From: an uncultured Pirellula sp.
Lineage (GTDB): Bacteria > Planctomycetota > Planctomycetia > Pirellulales > Pirellulaceae
Assembly: GCA_903930765.1 (NCBI GenBank)
Contig: CAIYZV010000118.1
Location: forward strand, 1-51,665
Direction: 5' to 3'
DNA length: 51,665 nucleotides
Under the pieces are notes generated by a model, which did not search any database, was not told where the DNA came from, and saw nothing but the letters and a program-made list of their open reading frames with translations. This document shows positions 35,362 through 42,768 of this stretch, in pieces. Position numbers and translations under genes: made by a program. The first letter of the stretch is position 1. Each line of letters opens with the position of its first letter.

Positions 35362-35934
35362 ATGCGATCCAAAACTTTGTTGGCTGGAATTGTAGCCATG
35401 GCGCTTTTCTCCGTAGGTTTGGCAGAAGAGTCTCTCAAAGATGCTCCTCCGTCACTTGCGTTTTCGATGAAGTCGCTCGAAGGCGAAAATGTGGACCTGA
35501 GCAAGTACGAAGGCAAGGTCGTTCTTTTTGTGAATGTTGCGAGCAATTGCGGATATACCAAGCAGTACACCGGTCTGCAAAAGCTGCACCAGACTTATGC
35601 TGAGAAGGGTTTGGCAGTGATCGGTGTTCCGTGCAACCAATTCGGTGGTCAAGAACCTGGAACCAACAAAGAGATCAAGCAGTTCTGCTCGAGCAAGTAC
35701 AACGTGACGTTTGATATGCTCGATAAGGTGAACGTCAATGGCACAGATGCATGCGGGTTGTACAAGTACCTCACCGGGGTTGATACCAAGCCTGCAGGTA
35801 AGGGAGCCATCAAATGGAACTTTGAAAAGTTCTTGGTAGACCGCAAGGGAAATGTAATTGGTCGATTTGGTTCGGGAGTCGATCCAAGTTCGCCGGAAAT
35901 GGTCCAAGCCATTGAAAAGGCGTTGGCAAACTAG
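35362..35934 (+). CDS. Exported glutathione peroxidase-family thiol peroxidase
   Basis: 190 residues that reduce peroxides, usually with thioredoxin when a Cys replaces selenocysteine. A signal peptide (MRSKTLLAGIVAMALFSVGLAEES) places it in the periplasm, which is unusual for bacterial members. The catalytic set is Cys63 (VNVASNCGYT), Gln97 (CNQFGGQE) and Trp152-Asn153 (KWNFEKFL). The active-site codon is TGC, not TGA. The gene ends in one arm of a palindrome shared with the convergent gene. Confidence 0.92.
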   Translation: MRSKTLLAGIVAMALFSVGLAEESLKDAPPSLAFSMKSLEGENVDLSKYEGKVVLFVNVASNCGYTKQYTGLQKLHQTYAEKGLAVIGVPCNQFGGQEPGTNKEIKQFCSSKYNVTFDMLDKVNVNGTDACGLYKYLTGVDTKPAGKGAIKWNFEKFLVDRKGNVIGRFGSGVDPSSPEMVQAIEKALAN

Positions 35935-35958
35935 TTCGAGGTCCTCGACCAACTAGTT
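35929..35958. terminator. Imperfect palindrome between convergent stop codons
   Basis: aactagtt at each end and cgagg/cctcg inside form a hairpin on either strand. The GPx stop TAG (35932-35934) is in the left arm and the stop of the minus-strand gene (35953-35955) in the right arm. Probably a bidirectional terminator, though T-runs are lacking. Confidence 0.4.
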
Positions 35959-38475
35959 AATACCGTTCCGATCGATCGCATCTAGCATCCATTGGATCTG
36001 GTCTTCCCAACTTTTTCTGCTCTGACGAGTGTTGGCTAAGAAACGCTCGTCATTCTCGCTAGGGATTCGGCTCAGTACGTCGAGTGCCATCTCGAGAGTT
36101 CGTCGCATCTCATTGATTTGCCCCATGGCTTCCTGACAGCGGGCGATTTGGAGAAACGCTTCGAGAGATTCCGGTTCGTTGATGAAGCGATTCGCGACGT
36201 CCCGGTACGCTTCTAAGGCACCATTGAAGTTGCCTTCGTGAAAGTAGAGGTCTGCCTCGCCGAAGTAGCTGTTCCGAAGCATCTCTTTGGCATTCGGATC
36301 TCGAACGCCCTCGTCGCCGATAGAATTGATTTCCTTTCTCAGTTGGGCAAAGGTATCTCGAGATCGAATGAGGAGTTCTTTTCGCTGGTTTTTCCATTGC
36401 GAGATCGCCTCTTCGCTGATCACTCGGTTCTCTTTGAGCAGAATATCTGGCCAGTAAGATGCCATCCGGTACGCCTTGGCCGTCATGTAAAGCAACTGGT
36501 ACCTACGCGGATCGTCCTTGAACCTTCTCAGACCTTCTTCCATGCTTGAGATACTTCGCATCAGTTGCTCAAAACTTTGTTCAATTTCGGGAAGTAAGGT
36601 CGAAGCCTTGGACGGGTTTTCGACGATGGCGCCCTGTGCTTGAACTTGCATTCGTTCCCCGCGGCGGTACATCAACGTACCGAGTTCCAGCAGGGATTCT
36701 TTCCAGAGAGGACTCTCCGGGCGCAAGCTCCCGTGATACAGGTTTTCCGTAATCAACGTTTCCGCTTGCTCGAAATTCCCCTTGTTCCAATTCATTTTTG
36801 CCGCGATCAGCTTGGCATCGTAAATCAGAGGGCTATCGGGATTCGAGAGAATTAGGTTGTCTAAGGTATTGAGAGCTAGGTCGACTTCACCCGACGCTGC
36901 ATGGTTCTTTGCCTTCAGCAGCAACGCTTTTGCTCGTTCCGTTCGAGGCACCAAATTCAGATAACGGTCGATGAGTTTGTTGCTGTTTCGAAAGTCATTG
37001 GCAAAGTGGTAATCCTCGATGCCACGCCACATCAAGTCGAGGAACGTGGGGGATCGCATTTCATAGCCGCAGAGTGTGTCTAGAGCGGATGCCGCACGAC
37101 GGAACGACTGCTCCATTTGCTCCGCGAGTTTATGGTTTTCCGGATCTCCTTCAACCCGAGAAGCCCATTTGTCTTGCAGGGAGCGGGCCCAGCGGTCGTG
37201 GACGGCAACTTCCAATCGAAGGCGATCTACTTCATTGCATACTGGAGGCAGTCGTTTTACAAACTGCTCTCCCACATCGTAGGCTTCTTGGTCGAGAATC
37301 CGAGTGGCGGAGGCCAGGATTCGCTCTCGCATCCGCTCAAGCGGCATCCAACTGTTCTGATACCACTTGGACTCACCAAAGTTCTTCATGAGGTGTTCCA
37401 TGGTGGAAATTGTTTCATCAAACTCTTTCCTATCGATCAACGCATCGATTTCTTCAATCCCAGCCGCCATGAATTCGGGTTCGAAGGGTGAGGCTAAGCG
37501 AAGGCTGCTAAAGGTGCTGACGGCCAAACTGGTGCGTCTCTGGTCTCTATAGATTAGCCCTTCCTGAAGGGCTGCTTGGCGACGTGTCGGATTCGAAACG
37601 GTGGGCATGGAGTTCACATCGTCGAGATATTGCAAGGCCTCTTTTCGTATTGCGTCGGCTTCAGCGGGAGGTTTGTCTTTCGCCAATTCACGCAGGTAAC
37701 CTGCAAAGAGCACATTGGCATCGGGACGGACTGACGAGGCTGCATCGATGGATTGGAATCGCTTTCGAACCTCATCAGGCTTCCCCTCAAACTTGGCGAT
37801 TTGCATCCTTTTCATGGCAATCCTATCCAACTCAACGGGTGAGATCGCGGGCAGCGATGCCCAGCGATCTAAACGGTGAGTCGCCGCAGCGATGTCGGGT
37901 TTGTTCTGAAAAAGATCGATGTCGATTAGATTTTCGACCGAGTCACTTCGTCCCTGAGGCCAACGTTCCGAAGCGATCTCGAGAGGTTCCTTGGCTTCTT
38001 TCCATCGGAACAATTCGAAAAGCGCCGAACCTAAAAGGTAATTCCCCAAACCTTCATATCCGGCTGGAAATTTGAGCTTCCGGCTTTCCTCCAACCGATT
38101 CGCAGCGGTTTCGTTGAGATCCGTTCGAGCTCGTCGTTGGGATAGATTCTTTGCCGAGACGCGCGCGTCCGCTCCGATCAAGAAATGACGCGTCGAGCGA
38201 TCCGAGGAACGCTCTATGGTTTTTTCATCGGTTCCATTGGCGATTTTTGCAGACGTCGAAAAGTCACCTCGACGAGCCATCCGAAGCGCAATGTTGAGCT
38301 TGTCATGCGGGTCTTCCGGGCGGCTTGCATAAATCCAAACACCCAGAGTTAGACCAGAGAGTGCGATTAAACCCCCGACAGCACCCAAGATTGCAGTACG
38401 ACCTATCCCGCGGCGGGTGCGCCATCGGGGACCAATTCGGCTTCGGGCTCGCGATGGGGTGCTTTGTTCATGCAT
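35953..38475 (-). CDS. Membrane-anchored TPR-repeat protein
   Basis: 840 residues. The basic N-terminus (about 1-26) and one membrane segment (about 27-49, TAILGAVGGLIALSGLTLGVW) precede a long helical region of TPR-like units. Clear ones are LGNYLLGSALFELFRWKEAKEPLEIA, KAKNHAASGEVDLALNTLDNLI and ADLYFHEGNFNGALEAYRDVANRF. It is probably a periplasmic scaffold. I chose ATG 38475 because the 60 residues upstream in the open frame (to 38655) overlap the preceding gene and are not TPR-like. The preceding minus-strand gene ends 23 bp upstream, so the two are likely co-transcribed. Confidence 0.8.
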   Translation of the reverse strand: MHEQSTPSRARSRIGPRWRTRRGIGRTAILGAVGGLIALSGLTLGVWIYASRPEDPHDKLNIALRMARRGDFSTSAKIANGTDEKTIERSSDRSTRHFLIGADARVSAKNLSQRRARTDLNETAANRLEESRKLKFPAGYEGLGNYLLGSALFELFRWKEAKEPLEIASERWPQGRSDSVENLIDIDLFQNKPDIAAATHRLDRWASLPAISPVELDRIAMKRMQIAKFEGKPDEVRKRFQSIDAASSVRPDANVLFAGYLRELAKDKPPAEADAIRKEALQYLDDVNSMPTVSNPTRRQAALQEGLIYRDQRRTSLAVSTFSSLRLASPFEPEFMAAGIEEIDALIDRKEFDETISTMEHLMKNFGESKWYQNSWMPLERMRERILASATRILDQEAYDVGEQFVKRLPPVCNEVDRLRLEVAVHDRWARSLQDKWASRVEGDPENHKLAEQMEQSFRRAASALDTLCGYEMRSPTFLDLMWRGIEDYHFANDFRNSNKLIDRYLNLVPRTERAKALLLKAKNHAASGEVDLALNTLDNLILSNPDSPLIYDAKLIAAKMNWNKGNFEQAETLITENLYHGSLRPESPLWKESLLELGTLMYRRGERMQVQAQGAIVENPSKASTLLPEIEQSFEQLMRSISSMEEGLRRFKDDPRRYQLLYMTAKAYRMASYWPDILLKENRVISEEAISQWKNQRKELLIRSRDTFAQLRKEINSIGDEGVRDPNAKEMLRNSYFGEADLYFHEGNFNGALEAYRDVANRFINEPESLEAFLQIARCQEAMGQINEMRRTLEMALDVLSRIPSENDERFLANTRQSRKSWEDQIQWMLDAIDRNGIN

Positions 38476-38498
38476 TGAGAAACTCGAATCAGCGGATC

Positions 38499-39896
38499 TC
38501 AAATCCCAAAAAGCACACTGGAAAACGCCGCCAAAGGTGCCTTGAAAAGTAGCTCGCGCCACACGGAGTCTACCCCATAGCGAAGCACAAAGATGCAAAG
38601 CCAAGCGACCAAAAGCATATCGCCGATCGCAGGCCCATCGGCGGTGAACAGCCAATATCGATTGAATCGATTAATCCGGGCGACATGCTCCAAACTCAAT
38701 CTAGGATCCCGCGAGTCAACGTCGATCACCCGTCGCTGAGCTTCATTTTGATTTTCTATCTCTGGCGTGGGAATGGTGTTGGTCTGAAACGTCTCAGTGC
38801 TGGAACGCAACACATCATTTTCCAGGTTTTGATGAGCCAACACCCCCCAATAAGCAATCGAATGCTGCTCCAATGCCCGAGCGATTTCCGACTCGTCGTA
38901 GGGTACCTCGGAAGGATGCTGCACTCGACGAAAAACTCGGTTCGCATTGGCGGGTAGCGTCCATAGCCAACGTCCACTCCGTCGAAGGATTCTCGGCGAC
39001 CCAAAAGTAAGCCCAACGGCCAACGAGGTCGCAAGGAAGATCGCGAACATCGAACGAACCCACGAGAACTTTCCTGGCAAGGCGGAAACTCTGGGAGCTC
39101 CCGTAAGTGCAAAGTGGCCGGAAGATACCGCGACAACTTGCTCCAACTCCTCTTCCAAGCGTCTGACGTTACCCTCGTGGATCGCCTTCATTTCAGCGAG
39201 TCGATTCCACGTGGAGCGGTCTGCGTCCGTGAGCTTCCGTCGTTCGGATCCGGAGTTGCCATCGGCGGTTTCGTGTTCCTGCGACGAGGGATTGCCGGGA
39301 ACGATTCGTTTCGGGTGCGAGGCCAGTCGGAAGGTACCTGCCGCAGTCGAGTCGGACATAGCGATGCCTTCTCGATCGCAATCCAATCGGAATCGTTGGA
39401 TCTGATGATTGACGACTTCGACCCGCCAACGTTGCTCGCGCAGTGATTTACGTAATGGAGCGGTCGCTTCAAGGTTCGAACTCGGGCGTGTCAAGCGTTC
39501 GATTTCACGCTCGACAAACGGAGCATCACCCGTCTTTCGCAATCCGACCCGTATCTTCAAGACCTTCAATTCCGACGTGGGTGAACCAAGCTGAGAATCG
39601 ACTGCCGGGACGCAATCAAGCCATTGGATTTTCTCGGAATCGATCCCCTGGGTTCGGCTAAGCAAAACCAACTGATGCCATCGAGATTGCGTCGCCACCG
39701 CGTTTCCTAGGAATACGTAGGTGGGTGCTTGGATCGGTACCCAATTGATCAACCACAACAAACATGCAAAGGCGATCAACGTGATTCCAGGAACTGTCGC
39801 CCGTGAACTCCCACTCCGTTGGCGAGGAGGTTCCGGCAACGCTCGATCGATTCCCGATGAATCCTGCATGGGCTGTGGTGATGCGATGTTTGCCAT
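38499..39896 (-). CDS. Three-segment membrane protein with periplasmic coiled region (Wzz-like architecture)
   Basis: 465 residues, not recognised as a known family. A membrane segment at about 38-62 is followed by a periplasmic part with a coiled-coil stretch (about 240-260, NVRRLEEELEQVV), a second membrane segment at about 283-303 (SMFAIFLATSLAVGLTFG) and a hydrophobic C-terminus (about 420-465). The layout (membrane, coiled periplasmic part, membrane) recalls polysaccharide co-polymerases, but their Pro-rich motif is not seen. ATG 39896 is used; TTG 39899 is adjacent. It probably forms an operon with the TPR gene. Confidence 0.65.
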   Translation of the reverse strand: MANIASPQPMQDSSGIDRALPEPPRQRSGSSRATVPGITLIAFACLLWLINWVPIQAPTYVFLGNAVATQSRWHQLVLLSRTQGIDSEKIQWLDCVPAVDSQLGSPTSELKVLKIRVGLRKTGDAPFVEREIERLTRPSSNLEATAPLRKSLREQRWRVEVVNHQIQRFRLDCDREGIAMSDSTAAGTFRLASHPKRIVPGNPSSQEHETADGNSGSERRKLTDADRSTWNRLAEMKAIHEGNVRRLEEELEQVVAVSSGHFALTGAPRVSALPGKFSWVRSMFAIFLATSLAVGLTFGSPRILRRSGRWLWTLPANANRVFRRVQHPSEVPYDESEIARALEQHSIAYWGVLAHQNLENDVLRSSTETFQTNTIPTPEIENQNEAQRRVIDVDSRDPRLSLEHVARINRFNRYWLFTADGPAIGDMLLVAWLCIFVLRYGVDSVWRELLFKAPLAAFSSVLFGI

Positions 39897-40213
39897 CAAT
39901 ACTTGCTGGGACTACTTGCTGGAGCTTTGGTAACCTACAAAGATCCGAACAACTTTTTCGAATCTTCCGATTGTGTCGGCTTCTACACTCCTGCGCCGTG
40001 AAGCTTTTTCGCAAAGAGGCAACGCTAGCAAATCGCGACTGCCTCAAGGCAGGTTTTTGGATGCACCAGTAGCGCTCATCGCGGACAGTCGGTTTGTTTC
40101 AAAGGGTCAGCAATAGCCGCGGTTTACGAATACCAGGAATCCGGTAAGCCGCACAAACCGGGTATGTTCACCGGTGCGGTTGTCAGTTAGGCAGTTGCCA
40201 GTGAATAGGATCG
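39897..40213. other. Intergenic region, 317 bp
   Basis: Holds a 13-bp repeat next to the start of the gene at 39896 and an inverted repeat (ccgcac at 40149-40154, gtgcgg at 40174-40179) that could end the minus-strand gene starting at 40798. The inverted repeat has no T-run. Confidence 0.45.
39900..39925 (-). repeat. 13-bp tandem duplication just upstream of the start at 39896
   Basis: tacttgctgggac (39900-39912) and tacttgctggagc (39913-39925), 11 of 13 equal, in the leader of the minus-strand gene. Confidence 0.75.
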
Positions 40214-40798
40214 CTAGTAGGAGCGACGATTTCCCCAAGCGTTTGGAGATGGAGGCCTGGAGAAAGGCAAGTCGGGCTGCGGGAATGGAGGAGCGAGCGG
40301 AACATCGAAAGAGAATGGAATTGGAATTGGTCCCGGGTTGCGTTTCATCGCATGTTGGATCGCGGTGACCAGTCTGGCGATTCGGCGATCTAGGCTCTCC
40401 ATATAAGTTCGCATGGTTCGATCGGTACGCATATGGCAATCGGATTCGATCATGACGGCGACGTGTCTCCACAGCCGATTGGTTTGCTCCAAACCGAATC
40501 GCACTTGGTCACAGTGGGCACCGGACTTGAGCATTTCAACAAGTCGGCAGGCGGAGTTGTCGAGCATTGCGGCCGGCTGAGCCACAAAACTCCGCGGGTA
40601 TTTCTCATGAACACGTTCCAGGATATCCTCGGTCCTGCCTTGGACAGCAGTCGCCCCGCCAACGGCGGTACTCCAAGGGTTTCCTGCGGCAGCGATTTGA
40701 GGTAACCCGGACCATGCTCCAAGAAGCATCCCAATACCTAATACGGCTCGCCCGACTACGGCTCGGCAGACCATTGGCGTTGTTGATAAGACTCGCAT
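40214..40798 (-). CDS. Small exported protein with Pro-rich C-terminus
   Basis: 194 residues, family not recognised. A signal peptide is visible (RVLSTTPMVCRAVVGRAVLGIGMLLGA, split here by my reading; cleavage after AAAG is plausible). The middle is helical with three cysteines (about 84, 97 and 122) and the tail is rich in Pro and Phe (PFPQPDLPFSRPPSPN). ATG 40798 is preferred over 40831 because GGGGAG stands 7 nt upstream and it begins the signal peptide. It stands alone between two gaps of about 320 bp. Confidence 0.65.
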   Translation of the reverse strand: MRVLSTTPMVCRAVVGRAVLGIGMLLGAWSGLPQIAAAGNPWSTAVGGATAVQGRTEDILERVHEKYPRSFVAQPAAMLDNSACRLVEMLKSGAHCDQVRFGLEQTNRLWRHVAVMIESDCHMRTDRTMRTYMESLDRRIARLVTAIQHAMKRNPGPIPIPFSFDVPLAPPFPQPDLPFSRPPSPNAWGNRRSY

Positions 40799-41118
40799 GC
40801 TTGACTCCCCTTCGATTCCCATGTTTCCCATCGACCCCTACAGGACTTGTTCTCGCAATGGGTGCGCCCACTGTGCAATCCATCAGGGAAAAGTAGATAA
40901 CAAGTGGTGTGCCGAAACCAAAAGATTTTTTCGCATTCGTTAAAATCACTACAATCAGATAGACTCTTTAGGTGGATGGCGGGGGAGCCGTGGTCTTTTG
41001 AAGAGGTCGGGGCTGTCCATGATTTGATCACACCGTGCATGATTTGATCACACCGTGCATGATTTGATCGACGCACTGTTTTCCTTATCTTTCCTTTATC
41101 GAACTTGGAACACCGACG
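40799..41118. other. Divergent intergenic region, 320 bp
   Basis: Contains an A/T-rich stretch (40900-40970) and the 20-bp tandem repeat at 41018-41069. It must carry the start regions for the small exported protein and for moaB. Confidence 0.5.
41018..41069 (+). repeat. 20-bp tandem repeat upstream of moaB
   Basis: Two perfect copies of catgatttgatcacaccgtg (41018-41037, 41038-41057) and a third partial copy (41058-41069). Each full copy holds the palindrome TGATCA. It ends 49 bp before the moaB start, so it could be an operator, or simply another local duplication. Confidence 0.92.
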
Positions 41119-41667
41119 ATGTTGTCAGCCGGGGGCACGAAATCGACCGAAACGCACGAGTCAGAGAGCACGCAATCGCACAAACGCAGCGCGCCCAGGT
41201 GCTTGATGGTGGGTATTTTGACGGTTAGCGACACGAGGACGTTGGAGAGTGATGAGGGAGGGCGCCTGATTGAGCAGTATCTGGTCTCTGCAGGTCATTC
41301 CGTGAAGGAGCGGATGATTGTTCGCGACGAGAGGGAACTGATTTCGCAGAGTGCTCGTCAGCTACTATTCCTGGATGGGGTGCATGCATTATTGGTCACT
41401 GGGGGAACCGGTTTGTCGGCTCGAGATCAAACGACAGAGGGGATTGAGACTCTCTACGATGCGGTGATTCCAGGCTATGGAGAGCTTTTCCGGATGCTGA
41501 GCTTCCAGGAGATTGGCTCGTCGGCCATGCTGAGTCGCGCTAGTGCAGGACGTCATGGCAAGCAAATCATCATTACGATGCCTGGCTCTCCGGCAGGTGT
41601 CCGACTGGCAATGGAGCGGCTGATTCTACCGGAGTTAGCCCATTTGGTTCATCATGCAGGGAATTGA
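41119..41667 (+). CDS. moaB: MoaB/Mog-type molybdopterin adenylyltransferase
   Basis: Cytoplasmic enzyme of molybdenum cofactor synthesis, adenylating molybdopterin (MoaB/MogA fold). 182 residues; the fold starts at VGILTVSDTRT (about 31), with the nucleotide-site LLVTGGTGLSARDQT (about 90-104), the GYGELFRMLSFQEIGSSAMLSR segment and the MPGSPAGV loop. The first about 30 residues are an unconserved Ser/Thr/Glu-rich lead; a start at 41206 (Met30) would remove it. No other cofactor gene is near. The esterase follows 4 bp downstream. Confidence 0.88.
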   Translation: MLSAGGTKSTETHESESTQSHKRSAPRCLMVGILTVSDTRTLESDEGGRLIEQYLVSAGHSVKERMIVRDERELISQSARQLLFLDGVHALLVTGGTGLSARDQTTEGIETLYDAVIPGYGELFRMLSFQEIGSSAMLSRASAGRHGKQIIITMPGSPAGVRLAMERLILPELAHLVHHAGN

Positions 41668-41671
41668 AAAC

Positions 41672-42688
41672 ATGCGCTTGTTTTGCGTCGGAAAAATGTC
41701 AGCGGTGGGGGCGAACCGTTCCGGTCTTCACAGCGATCGCCGGTCCGCGAATGCATTGGTACTTGGTTGCCTGCTCAGCAGTTGTTTCTACACGGAGCGT
41801 TCGCTCTCCGCGCAAGAATTACGATCCGACGTTGGTCCATCTCAAACTCCTGAAACGCAGCGGTCGGATGCATTGGATTTGTCCCAAAAGCCCCCAGTCG
41901 AGTCCGACTCGCCACAAAAAGGGGCCATGAAGATTAAGGTAAAATACAACGTTCCGTATTGCGAACAAGGAGACCCGTACCAGCGATGCGATCTCTACAT
42001 GCCGATCGACTCAGGAGTTTATCCGGGGATCATTATGATTCATGGAGGTGCATGGGTCGCGGGAGATAAAGCCAACGATTCTGGACATGCGCGAAAGATC
42101 GCCTCCAATGGTTATGTCGTCATGGTGATCAACTATCGATTGGCACCCAAGCACAAGCATCCTGCGCAGATCGATGATTGTTTCGAAGCGTTGAATTGGA
42201 TGAATCGCAACGCCGAAGAATTGAGGGTCGATTTGTCCCGCCTGGGTGTTTGGGGGTATTCCGCGGGAGGGCATTTGGCAGCATTGGTAGCTACAAATCC
42301 CAGGTCGGATCTTCCTCGTGTTCGCGCCTGCGTCGCTGGCGGTGCTCCTTGTGACCTCGAGTTGATTCCCTCGGAGAGTTCGTTGCTAGCAGGATTTCTC
42401 GGCGGGACGCGTCAGGAAATCCCCGACGTCTACGTCGAAGCGTCCCCGATCCAGCACGTTTCATCCGACGACCCTCCGATCCTGTTATTTCACGGCGATG
42501 GAGACAAACTGGTGCCGATCCAATTTGCTGAACGAATGCGAGGAAGGCTTGAGGCCAAAAGTGTTCCCCACGAGTTCATCACGTTGCCGCGAAAATCCCA
42601 CATCATGGCATTCGTTGACCCGAAGGCGCTCAATGCATCGATCGAGTTCTTCAACAAGCACTTAAAGGAATTGGGTTCCAGCAAATAG
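41672..42688 (+). CDS. Exported alpha/beta hydrolase (esterase/lipase family)
   Basis: 338 residues. The N-terminus has a hydrophobic stretch ending LVLGCLLSSCFY (about 28-38), which may be a lipobox or an ordinary signal. The hormone-sensitive-lipase-type fold shows the oxyanion motif MIHGGAW, nucleophile elbow GYSAGGH (Ser about 184), the acid in FHGDGDKLVP and the catalytic His in RKSHIMAF. ATG 41672 is used because it lies after moaB with AGGGA upstream; ATG 41654 overlaps moaB by 14 bp. The substrate is unknown; an acyl ester or carbohydrate ester fits the family. Confidence 0.88.
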   Translation: MRLFCVGKMSAVGANRSGLHSDRRSANALVLGCLLSSCFYTERSLSAQELRSDVGPSQTPETQRSDALDLSQKPPVESDSPQKGAMKIKVKYNVPYCEQGDPYQRCDLYMPIDSGVYPGIIMIHGGAWVAGDKANDSGHARKIASNGYVVMVINYRLAPKHKHPAQIDDCFEALNWMNRNAEELRVDLSRLGVWGYSAGGHLAALVATNPRSDLPRVRACVAGGAPCDLELIPSESSLLAGFLGGTRQEIPDVYVEASPIQHVSSDDPPILLFHGDGDKLVPIQFAERMRGRLEAKSVPHEFITLPRKSHIMAFVDPKALNASIEFFNKHLKELGSSK

Positions 42689-42735
42689 AAGACAGCATCG
42701 CGAGATTCGAAGTTTGATCGCCCCGAATCACTTTT

Positions 42736-42768
42736 CCGTATTATCGCGTTACCGTATTATCGCGTTAC
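42736..42768 (-). repeat. 16-bp tandem duplication across the stop of the 860-residue gene
   Basis: ccgtattatcgcgtta occurs at 42736-42751 and 42752-42767. The stop codon of the minus-strand gene (42757-42759) lies in the copy nearer the gene; the other follows it. Confidence 0.92.

Noticed and set aside
40149-40179. Rho-independent terminator for the small exported protein
   Set aside because: The ccgcac/gtgcgg stem has no T-run on the minus strand and a large loop; too weak to list as a terminator.
41018-41069. CRISPR array
   Set aside because: The 20-bp copies abut each other with no spacers.
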